DNA of 18,702 nucleotides from Spirochaetaceae bacterium (GCA_031290405.1 JAITNO010000014.1:1-18702), one strand, 5' to 3'. Numbered from the stretch's first letter, positions 1 through 7,049 are shown. Notes: generated by a model from the sequence alone, not told the origin. Program-made: numbers and translations.

Positions 1-410
1 GCCTGACCACCATCGGCGAGTCTGTGTTCTTTGGATGTGAAAACCTTGCCAGCGCAGACCTGTCCCAATGCACAAACCTGAGCTCTACCGGCATGCATAC
101 GTTCAACTGGTGCACCGGTCTTTCCAGTGTAACCCTGCCGGCGAACCTGGCCACCATCGACGTCTGTGCGTTCGAAAACTGCACCAGCCTTACCAGCATA
201 GACCTGCCGGCGAGCCTGACCGCCATCGCGGACTATGCGTTTGCATCCTCCGGCCTTAACAGCGTAACCTTTAACAGTAACGGCATCGCTATAAGCTCAG
301 AGTACCCCCCATTCGTCGGCGACTTGAGGACCAAATACCTTGACGGAAGCACGGGCGGCAGCGGAACGTATACGCGGCAGGACAATACATGGACGAAGCA
401 GCAGCCGTAA
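1..410 (+). CDS. BspA-like leucine-rich repeat protein, C-terminal part
   Basis: This frame is open from the window edge (first full codon at base 3, reading LTTIGESVFFGC) to the TAA at 408-410, so the gene begins outside the window. The residues form tandem LRR_5/BspA-type repeats of about 23 residues, for example FENCTSLTSIDLPASLTAIA followed by DYAFASSGLNSVTF. The repeats stop near residue 100. A hydrophilic tail rich in Gly, Ser and Thr follows, with no membrane anchor or sorting motif visible. In this family such repeats form solenoids, mostly on secreted or surface proteins that bind hosts or other bacteria. Function and localisation of this member are inferred only, since the N-terminal signal is not in view. 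A strong terminator follows 20 bases after the stop, so this is the last gene of its transcript. A GTG at base 24 is in frame but is unlikely to be the true start, because the repeat pattern continues upstream of it. Confidence 0.85.
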   Translation, partial: LTTIGESVFFGCENLASADLSQCTNLSSTGMHTFNWCTGLSSVTLPANLATIDVCAFENCTSLTSIDLPASLTAIADYAFASSGLNSVTFNSNGIAISSEYPPFVGDLRTKYLDGSTGGSGTYTRQDNTWTKQQP

Positions 411-430
411 GAAACACGGCGTAAGGAGTG

Positions 431-464
431 AAAGCCCCTGGCAATGAGCCGGGGGCTTTTTTTT
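431..464 (+). terminator. Rho-independent terminator of the LRR gene
   Basis: A 12-bp stem (AAAGCCCCTGGC with GCCGGGGGCTTT, one G-T pair) closes a short AATGA loop and runs into eight T. It lies 20 bases after the stop of the leucine-rich repeat gene. On the opposite strand the stem is followed by only three T, so it is mainly a plus-strand terminator. Confidence 0.9.
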
Positions 465-474
465 GGGGGGGGGG
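465..474 (+). repeat. G10 homopolymer tract
   Basis: Ten consecutive G follow directly on the T-run of the terminator. The tract lies between the plus-strand terminator and the 3' end (478) of the minus-strand ORF fragment. Tracts of this length are prone to slippage. Here it sits outside any coding region, so no expression effect is obvious. Confidence 0.8.
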
Positions 475-477
475 CTA

Positions 478-813
478 CTATTCCAAAAAAAAGCCGCTTG
501 ACTTTTTGGTAGGTTTCGGCCGATAATGAGCATAGGCAGACAGAGAGTCGTCTAGGGCGTTTACGCTTGGCATATTTGCAGTAGTGTTTCTCTGAGCCTT
601 TTTTTGTCTCCACGCGTCAAAAACCAAGAGATAGCCGTCTTTCGCTATGTACGTCCGCATCTCTTTGACCAACTCCCCTATTCTTACCCATTTATGGGGA
701 GCTGCCCTATTGTTCATAGTTTCAGTAATGAATGTTTTTAGTTCTTGCTTATCCACCCCTTCATTATCGGCGTTTCCGGTATGTAAATTGGCGATAGCCG
801 CCAGTTGAAACAA
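478..813 (-). pseudogene. ORF fragment, possible PD-(D/E)XK/ATPase C-terminus
   Basis: This is a 111-codon minus-strand frame with a TTG as its only early start. I see no clear Shine-Dalgarno; terminator-like sequence lies directly upstream. The segment ELVKEMRTYIAKDGYLLVFD followed by AWRQKK resembles the conserved end of the nuclease-like domain in ATP-binding PD-(D/E)XK family proteins, where a helix is followed by GYLVVFD and basic residues. No ATPase or catalytic part is present upstream in any frame. The stretch is visibly less GC-rich than its neighbours, which suggests acquired DNA that has been reduced to a remnant. A genuine small gene is possible. The family resemblance is from memory of the motif and is only moderately reliable. 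Confidence 0.35.
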
Positions 814-824
814 AAAAGGCCGGT

Positions 825-850
825 AAAAGCCGACGGGCTTTTTTTGCGGG
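825..850 (+). repeat. 26-bp direct repeat, copy 1 (copy 2 at 1013-1038)
   Basis: Bases 825-850 match 1013-1038 at 25 of 26 positions; the only difference is A versus G at base 9 of the repeat. Both contain the right arm of a terminator (GGGCTTTTTTTGCGGG). Copy 2 belongs to a complete hairpin. In copy 1 the left arm is degenerate (AAAAAAGGCCGGT), giving an interrupted stem. The copies bracket a complete small transcription unit, as expected after a tandem duplication or cassette-type recombination. Confidence 0.8.
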
Positions 851-879
851 TTGCCGTTTGGGGGAAGCCGCAGTATAAT
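851..879 (+). promoter_or_regulatory. Sigma-70-type promoter of the small ORF unit
   Basis: The -35 box is TTGCCG at 851-856. The -10 box is a perfect TATAAT at 874-879, after a 17-bp spacer. Transcription would begin near 886 and end at the terminator at 1000-1033, giving an RNA of about 150 nt. Confidence 0.6.
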
Positions 880-909
880 GCGCTCACCACAATGGCATAG
901 GAGATTGAT

Positions 910-969
910 ATGGGAATGATGACAGCAGAACAGGCGGCGGCAGGTCAGGCCGTCCCGGCAACGGCGTAG
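910..969 (+). CDS. Putative 19-residue small protein
   Basis: ATG at 910 is preceded by AGGAG at 899-903, six bases away, which is a good ribosome-binding site. The frame reads MGMMTAEQAAAGQAVPATA and stops at TAG 967-969. The peptide is rich in Ala and Gln and has no membrane segment or cysteine, and I recognise no family. It is supported by context rather than composition: a promoter with a perfect -10 lies upstream, the distance to the terminator at 1000 is short, and the unit is bracketed by 26-bp direct repeats. The RNA could instead act as a small regulatory RNA with an incidental reading frame. It lies just upstream of the glgA promoter and is separated from glgA by its own terminator. 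Confidence 0.45.
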   Translation: MGMMTAEQAAAGQAVPATA

Positions 970-999
970 TCATCCTGCGCTGGGTAAAACCGTAAGTGG

Positions 1000-1033
1000 A
1001 AAGCCCGTCGGCAAAAGCCGGCGGGCTTTTTTT
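1000..1033 (+). terminator. Rho-independent terminator of the small ORF unit
   Basis: A 13-bp stem (AAAGCCCGTCGGC with GCCGGCGGGCTTT, one T-G pair) has an AAAA loop and seven T. It insulates the small unit from glgA. Its right half is copy 2 of the 26-bp direct repeat. Confidence 0.9.
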
Positions 1034-1069
1034 GCGGGGGAGGAGGCGGGGCGGGGCGCGGCAACCTCC

Positions 1070-1098
1070 TTGCACGTCTTGCAAGCGTCGTGTATGAT
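1070..1098 (+). promoter_or_regulatory. Probable glgA promoter
   Basis: TTGCAC (1070-1075) and TATGAT (1093-1098) are separated by 17 bp. Transcription would start near 1105, about 27 bases before the glgA ATG. The location just after a strong terminator supports an independent start for the glgA operon. Confidence 0.55.
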
Positions 1099-1131
1099 GA
1101 GTGTGGGTGTGGGTCAACCGGGGAGGTTGCT

Positions 1132-2613
1132 ATGAAAATCCTGATGGTTTCGAGTGAGGCGGTTCCTTTTGCGAAGACGGGGGGGCTGGCGGATGCGGTT
1201 TCGGCGCTGTCCATTGCGCTTGCGCGGCTGGGGCACGAGGTAAAAATTGTCATGCCGCGCTATTACGGTGTGGATAAGGACGTCTTAAGCCCGCTTGAGG
1301 GCGAGATGGGGGTGCCCATGGGGCAAGGAGTGGAGGAATGGTGCGCGGTCTTCAAGACGGAGTTGCCGGGGTCTCCGCCGGCTTTGCCTGTGGAGGTTTT
1401 CTTCATTGACCACGAGATCTTTTTTGGGCGCGACGGCGTCTACGGAACGCCTGCGGATCCGGACTTTGGCGACAATCCGCGCCGGTTTGCGTTTTTTTCC
1501 CGCGCGGCGTTCCAGTTGTGCTATAAGCTTCAGTGGTTCCCGGATGTGTTTCACGCGCACGATTGGCCTGGGGCGCTGGTGAGCGTCTTCCTTAAGCATG
1601 GCTTGCGCTACGGGCCGCTGGAAAAGAGCGTCTCGGTCCTGACGATTCACAATCTTGGCTACCAGGGCGTCTATCATAAGGATAATTTTGCGTATACGGG
1701 CCTCGATTGGAACGTTTACTACGAGGGCGGCTTTGAAGACTGGAACATGATCAATATGCTGAAGGCGGGGATTTGTTGCGCGGACAGGTTGAACACGGTT
1801 TCCCGGACGTACTGCGAGGAGACGAAGGGCGAGGCCTATGGGTGCAGGCTGGACGGGGCGCTGCGCTCGCGGGGCGAGTGTTACTGCGGGATTCTGAACG
1901 GCGTGGATGCGGATCTCTGGAATCCAGAAAAGGACGCATACATCCCGCAACGGTATTCGGCGGCTGCGCCTGGCGGAAAGGCCGCGGCGAAGAAGGAATT
2001 GTTGCGGGTGTTCGGCCTGCCGGACAATCCCGACGCGCCAACGCTTGGCATGATTACGCGCCTCGTGGGGCAGAAGGGGGTGGGCGAACTCTTCGGGCCT
2101 TCCTACGGGTCGGCGTACTCGATATGCAAGGAGATGGACTTAAACTTCGTGCTCTTAGGAACGGGGGAGAGTTGGTGCGAGAACGAGCTGCGGCATCTTT
2201 CCTCCGAGTTGTCCAACTTCAAGGCGCACATCGGCTACAGCGAGAAGCTGGGCCATCTGATTGAGGCGGGGAGCGACTTCTTCCTAATGCCTTCGCGCTA
2301 CGAGCCGTGCGGTCTTAATCAGATGTATTCGCTTGCCTACGGGACGCTGCCGATTGTCCGCAACACGGGGGGGCTCGCGGACACGGTGCGCAATTACGAC
2401 GAGGCGACGGGTGAGGGCACGGGTTTTATGTTTAACGACTTGACTCCGCAGGCGATTTACAACACAGTTGGTTGGGCGGTCTGGGCATATTACAACCGCC
2501 CTGAGCATATTGCGAAGATGCGCGAACGGGGCATGAAGCTGGATTTTTCCTGGGAGTCGTCGGCGCGGAAGTATGTTCAGATGTATCGGGACGCGGGCGT
2601 GTACGCTCCGTAA
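1132..2613 (+). CDS. glgA: Glycogen synthase (ADP-glucose type, GT5)
   Basis: This enzyme transfers glucose from ADP-glucose to the non-reducing end of alpha-1,4-glucan in cytoplasmic glycogen synthesis. The product is 493 residues, normal for bacterial GlgA. The N-terminus MKILMVSSEAVPFAKTGGLA carries the KTGGLAD nucleotide-sugar binding motif, with Lys15. The starch-synthase catalytic domain follows (HDWPGAL, TIHNLGYQGVY, LNGVDADLW). The C-terminal Rossmann domain contains PSRYEPCGLNQMYSLAYG, with the conserved Glu near residue 391, and NTGGLADTV. ATG 1132 is chosen over an in-frame GTG at 1090 because it gives the family N-terminus and has GGGGAGG five bases upstream. Two lipoprotein genes follow closely on the same strand with no terminator between, so co-transcription is likely. 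There is no other glycogen gene in the window. Confidence 0.97.
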   Translation: MKILMVSSEAVPFAKTGGLADAVSALSIALARLGHEVKIVMPRYYGVDKDVLSPLEGEMGVPMGQGVEEWCAVFKTELPGSPPALPVEVFFIDHEIFFGRDGVYGTPADPDFGDNPRRFAFFSRAAFQLCYKLQWFPDVFHAHDWPGALVSVFLKHGLRYGPLEKSVSVLTIHNLGYQGVYHKDNFAYTGLDWNVYYEGGFEDWNMINMLKAGICCADRLNTVSRTYCEETKGEAYGCRLDGALRSRGECYCGILNGVDADLWNPEKDAYIPQRYSAAAPGGKAAAKKELLRVFGLPDNPDAPTLGMITRLVGQKGVGELFGPSYGSAYSICKEMDLNFVLLGTGESWCENELRHLSSELSNFKAHIGYSEKLGHLIEAGSDFFLMPSRYEPCGLNQMYSLAYGTLPIVRNTGGLADTVRNYDEATGEGTGFMFNDLTPQAIYNTVGWAVWAYYNRPEHIAKMRERGMKLDFSWESSARKYVQMYRDAGVYAP

Positions 2614-2667
2614 GGCGGATGTTTAATGGAGATGTTTAATATGAAGAAGCTTAATAAGGATAATAGT

Positions 2668-3987
2668 ATGAAAATGAAAAACACTTTGTTCTTCGGAACG
2701 TGTGGACGGGTTGTTCGGGGATGCGGGGCGCTTTTCTTTGCGTTCTTGTTGTTTTCCTGCGCGACGAAGCCTTTCGACAAAATCGACCGGGAAGTTTTGG
2801 TTGGGAAGTATGGGGAGGCGGAGGCCGTTCTGGAGGCGGAAAAAGAAGCGCTCTACGACGACGACGCGATCCTCTACTATCTTGACAAGGGTCTGCTGGC
2901 GCACTATGCGGGCAATTACGGGGAATCGAGCGAGTTGCTGCAAAACGGGGAGCGCGCGATAGAAGAGGCCTTTACGAAGAGCGTGACGGAAAACATTGCC
3001 TCGTTTATTGTCAACGACAAGAGCAAACAGTATGCCGGCGAAGACTACGAGGATCTCTATCTGAACGTGTTCAACGCGCTGAACTATCATCACCAGAAGA
3101 AGAGTGAAGACGCGATGGTCGAGATACGCCGCCTGGGGACCAAGCTGCAGACGCTGCGCTCCAAGTACGACGTCATTGAAGCGGGATTAACCGGCGAGGA
3201 TGCGGGCGCGGCGGAGTATGCGGACGTCGAGATCAACTTTTCCAATTCGGCGTTGGCTCGGTATTTGGGCCTCCTCTTTTACCGTGCGGCGGGGAAGTCC
3301 GACGACGCGAGGATAGACCGCGATTGGCTGAAGAAGGCGTTCGTCGACGAAAAGCCGATATACCCTTTTTCCACGCCGTCTTCGGTCGACGAGGAGCTTG
3401 CCGTTCCCAGGGACAAGGCCCGCCTGAACGTCATCGCCTTTAGCGGCCTGTCGCCGGTAAAGGTCGAGGAGGTTATCCGCATCCCGCTGCCGCCGAATAA
3501 CTGGATAAAGATCGCGCTTCCTGAAATGGTCCGCCGCCCGTCGGAGGTTGGCAAAATCGAGCTTGTGTTCGAGGACGGCGCCCCGAAAACGCTGGAATTG
3601 CTGGAAGACATACAGAATGTTGCGCTGGAAACGTTCAAGCTGCACCTGGGGATGATAAAGGCGAAGTCCGTCATCCGGGGGACGGCGAAGGGCGCGGTGG
3701 CGACCGGTTTAAGCGCCGCCGGACAGGCAAACGACAACGGCTGGCTCGCCCTTGCCGGACTTGCCGCGCAAGCCTTCGCCGAAGTGAGCGAAAGCGCCGA
3801 CCTGCGGCTGTCGCGGTATTTTCCCGGCAAGGCGTATGTCGGCGGCGTTACGCTGCCGCCGGGGACGTACACGTTTTTTGTGAATTATTACGACGCCAAC
3901 GGCGGCTTGATCGAATCCATCGAACAAAAAGACGTCGTCGTTCAGGCTTCAGAGCTAAACTTGGTTGAAACGTATTGCTTAAAGTGA
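2668..3987 (+). CDS. COG3014-type lipoprotein
   Basis: This is a predicted lipoprotein of about 439 residues. Starts at 2626, 2641 and 2668 are all in frame with some ribosome-binding sequence. I prefer 2668, with AAGGA seven bases upstream, because it gives a compact signal peptide ending in the lipobox LFSC (Cys31). The body begins with a helical, TPR-like region (KYGEAEAVLEAEKEALYDDD, LDKGLLAHYAGNYGESSELL). The C-terminal part has a Gly/Ala-rich segment, then ADLRLSRYFPGKAY and LPPGTYTFFVNYYD, which match the C-terminal pattern of COG3014 proteins as I know them. That family is of unknown function but is often encoded beside LpoB-like lipoproteins, as here. It probably sits in the periplasm on a membrane. 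Its position behind glgA looks like simple operon sharing rather than a metabolic link. Family placement is fairly confident; the role is not known. Confidence 0.75.
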   Translation: MKMKNTLFFGTCGRVVRGCGALFFAFLLFSCATKPFDKIDREVLVGKYGEAEAVLEAEKEALYDDDAILYYLDKGLLAHYAGNYGESSELLQNGERAIEEAFTKSVTENIASFIVNDKSKQYAGEDYEDLYLNVFNALNYHHQKKSEDAMVEIRRLGTKLQTLRSKYDVIEAGLTGEDAGAAEYADVEINFSNSALARYLGLLFYRAAGKSDDARIDRDWLKKAFVDEKPIYPFSTPSSVDEELAVPRDKARLNVIAFSGLSPVKVEEVIRIPLPPNNWIKIALPEMVRRPSEVGKIELVFEDGAPKTLELLEDIQNVALETFKLHLGMIKAKSVIRGTAKGAVATGLSAAGQANDNGWLALAGLAAQAFAEVSESADLRLSRYFPGKAYVGGVTLPPGTYTFFVNYYDANGGLIESIEQKDVVVQASELNLVETYCLK

Positions 3988-4029
3988 TAACAGTATATTA
4001 AAATGACAACAACATATTTGGAGGATCTT

Positions 4030-4650
4030 ATGAAAAAGAAATTATTCGGTGTTTTAACGGCCTTGTGCGCCGCGGCGTTCCTTGCGTCGTGCGCTTCCGA
4101 GCCGCAGGTAACGCGCCTTGGCGCGGACGCGCAGCGCGATCTAAGCGGCTATTGGAACGATTCGGACATTAAGATAGCCTGCGATTGGCTTATCGACAAT
4201 TGCCTGCAATCGTCCCGCGTCAATCGCGTCATCGCGGCGGCAAAGAAGACCGCCCCGCGCGTGCTCGTGGGAGTGTTCAACAACGACAGCGACGAGCATA
4301 TCGACACGTCGATCATCTCGACGGTGATGGAAAGCTCGATTATCGACACCGAGAAGTTTGATTTTGTGTCGGGCGACAGGGTGCGCGACCAGTTGCGCTC
4401 GGAAAAGCAGGACCAGCAATCAAACGCCAGCGAAGCAAGCGCCGCCGGCTTGGGCAAAGAACTGGGGGCGAATTTCCTGATGACCGGCTCGGTCAAGATC
4501 AGCACCGACCGGACCCCAGACGGAACTTCGCAATTGCGCGTCTACTACGTGACGGCGCAATTAACGGACATAGAAACCAACGCAACCATCTGGCAAGCCA
4601 CCGCCCCCGCCATCCGCAAGGAAATCAAAAGGTCAAGGAACAAGTTCTAA
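4030..4650 (+). CDS. LpoB-like lipoprotein (penicillin-binding protein activator family)
   Basis: This is a 206-residue lipoprotein. The signal peptide MKKKLFGVLTALCAAAFLASC ends in the lipobox LASC (Cys21). ATG 4030 is preceded by GGAGG (4020-4024). The motif DLSGYWNDSDIKIACDWLI and the later FNNDSDEHIDTSIISTVMES and LGANFLMTGSVKIS are typical of the LpoB/COG3417 family. In Enterobacteria, LpoB is an outer-membrane lipoprotein that activates the transglycosylase/transpeptidase PBP1b. Most relatives outside that group, including those paired with COG3014 genes, have no tested partner. The gap to the preceding lipoprotein gene is 42 bases, and a strong terminator follows, so it ends the operon. 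Activation of a peptidoglycan synthase is an inference from family. Confidence 0.85.
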   Translation: MKKKLFGVLTALCAAAFLASCASEPQVTRLGADAQRDLSGYWNDSDIKIACDWLIDNCLQSSRVNRVIAAAKKTAPRVLVGVFNNDSDEHIDTSIISTVMESSIIDTEKFDFVSGDRVRDQLRSEKQDQQSNASEASAAGLGKELGANFLMTGSVKISTDRTPDGTSQLRVYYVTAQLTDIETNATIWQATAPAIRKEIKRSRNKF

Positions 4651-4675
4651 GGCCAAGAGAGAGGGGAGAACAGAC

Positions 4676-4710
4676 AAAGGCGCGCGGCTTCCGGGTTGCG
4701 CGCCTTTTTT
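4676..4710 (+). terminator. Terminator of the glgA-lipoprotein operon
   Basis: AAAGGCGCGC pairs with GCGCGCCTTT, extended by three further pairs including two G-T, around a six-base loop and followed by six T. It lies 26 bases after the LpoB-like gene. Confidence 0.9.
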
Positions 4711-4802
4711 CGTCGTCCGAGGGACGCGCTGAAAAACTCATGAGTGGCAACCGTGCGCCGCCTGTGCCCTCAGCTTTTTGCCCACTGCAATCTGAAGCTT
4801 TC

Positions 4803-5089
4803 GGATTACAATCCGCAAGTTTGGGATTACAATCCGCAAGTTTGGGATTACAATCCGCAAGTTTGGGATTACAATCCGCAAGCTTGGGATTACAATCCGC
4901 AAGTTTGGGATTACAATCCGCAAGCTTGGGATTACAATCCGCAAGCTTGGGATTACAATCCGCAAGCTTGGGATTACAGTCCGCAAGCTTGGGATTACAA
5001 TCCGCAAGCTTGGGATTACAATCCGCAAGTTTGGGATTACAATCCGCAAGCTTGGGATTATAGTCCGCAAGCTTGGGATTGCCGTCCTA
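4803..5089. repeat. 21-bp minisatellite, about 13.7 units
   Basis: The core GGATTACAATCC begins at 4803 and recurs every 21 bases up to 5076, giving 14 starts without a register slip. The remaining nine bases read GCAAGTTTG or GCAAGCTTG. The last copy is degenerate, and a broken copy lies just before 4803. The core is a dyad, GGATT-AC-AATCC. Variation is confined to a few sites: T/C in the AAGYTTG part, and ACAA versus ACAG or ATAG. The unit lacks stop codons, so several frames on both strands stay open (for example repeated YNPQVWD), but none has a ribosome-binding site or a non-repeat domain, so I regard the array as non-coding. It fills the gap between the convergent lpoB-like and pheT genes (4711-5131). 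Confidence 0.95.
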
Positions 5090-5131
5090 AGGTTCCAGAC
5101 GGTAGGTTGTGTGGTGTTTTTCAGCGTGGCC

Positions 5132-6877
5132 TTAGCCGGAGATGAGCACACCCACGTCGAATTCGGCGGCGGTGCAGGGCTTGGCAATCCCCCAGTTTTC
5201 GAGAACTTCGGGGTGGATCTCGCCGAACACGCCGATCGCCCTGCCGCCGCGCCGGATTTCTGCGGCGCGACCGGGAATAAAGCGCGGGTCGTCCGCCTCT
5301 CCCACCGTGTAATCGCGGGAAAGATAGTAAAACAACGTTTGTATTTGCGCCGCAATCGCGTTGAAGTTCGCGTCGGCCGCTGCCTGGAGCATTCCGCAAT
5401 ACTGGCGCGTCGCGCAGCCATAGTTCTTAGCCGCGTCAAGATAGACAACCTTGCCAATCTCAAAAATCCTGTGCGGGTAAGCCGCGTTCGACGAAACCGC
5501 CTCACTCGCGCAGAGGTCGCTCAAAATCGAATCGCGCACATATTCATAGTTCTCCGTCATCGGGTTTTCAATGCGGATGATCTTGCCGCCATCGCCGCGC
5601 ATCCTTTCCACCAAATCCCGCCGCGAACCAAGATAGTTGTAAATCATCTCCTGATAGCCAAGACCAACCAGGATTTCCTTCGCCCTCCTGCTGAAAAGCG
5701 TCAGCGGCGCAAGCCGCCCAATCGTAAAGTCGCGCGGCCTCTCCGGCGCAAACGACGACAGCCCCCGGCCCATCATCACATCTTCCATAACATCCGCCGC
5801 GTGCAAAAAATCATTGCGGTATTCAGGTGGGTAGAGCCTCACCCCTTCCACCGCGCTGCTCCCCCCAAGCTCCGCATCGGTGGTTTTTTCCGCGCGGCAG
5901 CCCATGCGCTCAAGACAGGCGACCGCCTCCTTCGCCCCAATCTTTTCCCCCAGAAACCGTTCGATGCGCGCCAGCGAACAGAACACCGGAGACTGAAAGT
6001 AGAACGGCGACGTCCAGTTCCGTCCAAATGGCGTATCGTAGGCATAGCAGACCTCCACGCTTTCAATCTCGTAGCCCTGGTCGGCAAGATCGCACGCCAC
6101 AATCGAAGCCGAGTGGGCGACCGCCGCAATATCCGTCCCCGTCAGCTCAATAAAAAGCTCCGTATCGCCCACCTGCACCCCGCCCAGATCCGCAGAGTTG
6201 ATAATCGGCGGATACGAAAGCACATTGCCCGCCGAATCCACCAGCAGCGGATGAAGCGCCGCACCCTCCAGGATAAACCCATATTCCTTCCCCTTAGGAT
6301 GCAGCTTCAGAATCTCGCGAAGAGTAAGCGGGCCGTCCCACTGCAACGGCACAAACGACGCCGAGTCCGGGTCCACACCCCGATAGAGAATAGGCCACTT
6401 CACCGCCGCCGTCCGGTAGATGCCCATCGAAATCGTGCGCCGCTTGCGACCATAGTTCCACGCCAACTTCTCCTGCGTCTGAATCATATCGCGCAGCGAG
6501 GCGTCGCTCACCGCCCGCCCCTTCGCCACAAAACCGGCAAGGAACGGGCGCACACCCCGTACCGACTCCTCAACCACCACCTGACGCCGTGCCTCCTTCA
6601 TATCGCCAGGCGACGAAAAAAACGGATAAAACGGCGCACCCCCCCCCGAATGAACGCGCAACTGACGAGCGCAGCCCGCCGTCCCCCACAAATCAGGACG
6701 ATTCGTATCATTCAGCTCAATCTTCAACGTCCGCTCTTCAGGCGGCGCAGCGCCGTCCGCATCCCCGTCAAGCTCCGCCTTCGCGCAACTCAACGCCCGC
6801 TCAAACTCTTCCCGCGCAGCCCATCTTTTCCCCACCAGAGAGAAAAAGAGCTCCTCATTAACTTCAATTTTCGGCAT
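5132..6877 (-). CDS. pheT: Phenylalanyl-tRNA synthetase beta subunit, archaeal/eukaryotic type
   Basis: This subunit forms the alpha2-beta2 enzyme that charges tRNA-Phe. At 581 residues it is of the short archaeal/eukaryotic type found in spirochaetes, lacking the N-terminal tRNA-binding (EMAP) and C-terminal ferredoxin-like anticodon domains of the roughly 800-residue bacterial form. Visible landmarks are MPKIEVNEELFFSLVGKRW, ELNDTNRPDLWGTAGCARQL, the B3/B4 editing region with YPPIINSADLGGVQVG, the B5 region with RNDFLHAADVMEDVMMGRG, and the core-like end IENPMTENYEYVRDSILSDL and FGEIHPEVLENWGI. ATG 6875-6877 has AAGGA seven bases upstream. A G9 tract lies within the gene. pheS is not in the window. 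The promoter directly upstream carries a G8 spacer. A minisatellite lies downstream. Confidence 0.96.
   Translation of the reverse strand: MPKIEVNEELFFSLVGKRWAAREEFERALSCAKAELDGDADGAAPPEERTLKIELNDTNRPDLWGTAGCARQLRVHSGGGAPFYPFFSSPGDMKEARRQVVVEESVRGVRPFLAGFVAKGRAVSDASLRDMIQTQEKLAWNYGRKRRTISMGIYRTAAVKWPILYRGVDPDSASFVPLQWDGPLTLREILKLHPKGKEYGFILEGAALHPLLVDSAGNVLSYPPIINSADLGGVQVGDTELFIELTGTDIAAVAHSASIVACDLADQGYEIESVEVCYAYDTPFGRNWTSPFYFQSPVFCSLARIERFLGEKIGAKEAVACLERMGCRAEKTTDAELGGSSAVEGVRLYPPEYRNDFLHAADVMEDVMMGRGLSSFAPERPRDFTIGRLAPLTLFSRRAKEILVGLGYQEMIYNYLGSRRDLVERMRGDGGKIIRIENPMTENYEYVRDSILSDLCASEAVSSNAAYPHRIFEIGKVVYLDAAKNYGCATRQYCGMLQAAADANFNAIAAQIQTLFYYLSRDYTVGEADDPRFIPGRAAEIRRGGRAIGVFGEIHPEVLENWGIAKPCTAAEFDVGVLISG
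6639..6647 (-). repeat. G9 homopolymer inside pheT
   Basis: On the coding strand nine G encode part of the Ser-Gly-Gly-Gly-Ala stretch near residue 79 of PheT. A gain or loss of one base would frameshift this essential gene early. Confidence 0.85.
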
Positions 6878-6897
6878 ACCGCAATCCTTTTTACGCG

Positions 6898-6926
6898 ATT
6901 ATACACCAGCCCCCCCCATAAAGAGA
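6898..6926 (-). promoter_or_regulatory. Probable pheT promoter with a G8 tract in its spacer
   Basis: On the minus strand a perfect TATAAT (6898-6903) lies about 20 bases before the pheT start codon, giving a transcript start near 6891 and a very short leader that contains the AAGGA site. Eight G (6910-6917) occupy the spacer. The -35 position holds only a poor match (TCTCTT at 6921-6926 with 17 bp, or TTCTCT with 18 bp), so spacing may strongly affect strength. Confidence 0.5.
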
Positions 6927-6956
6927 AGAGGGCACGTTGCCTGATTGAAAATGTTA

Positions 6957-6988
6957 CCGAAAGCAAGAGAAACAGGCGTTGCTTTCGG
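6957..6988. repeat. 10-bp perfect inverted repeat
   Basis: CCGAAAGCAA (6957-6966) and TTGCTTTCGG (6979-6988) are perfect complements around a 12-base loop. It lies about 30 bp upstream of the pheT -35 region and abuts the small 21-bp array. It lacks a good T-run on either strand, so an operator or structured-RNA element is as likely as a terminator. Confidence 0.7.
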
Positions 6989-7049
6989 GATGCAGAATGC
7001 CGCGTTCGGGATGCAGAATGCCGCGTTCGGGATGCAGAATGCCGCGCGC
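6987..7049. repeat. Three tandem 21-bp units
   Basis: Units begin at 6987, 7008 and 7029 with GGGATGCAGAATGCCGCG. The first two are identical and the third differs only at its last bases (CGC for TTC). The period equals that of the two larger arrays. The start GGGAT and the ATNCCGC part recall the unit at 4803-5089, although the sequences are otherwise different. A frame reading AFGMQNA repeats runs through it, but nothing else supports coding. Confidence 0.9.

Noticed and set aside
4738..5505. Open frames through the 4803-5089 array (YNPQVWD and IPSLRIV repeats)
   Set aside because: Same reason: a stop-free 21-bp unit, with the minus frame running on into pheT in another frame.
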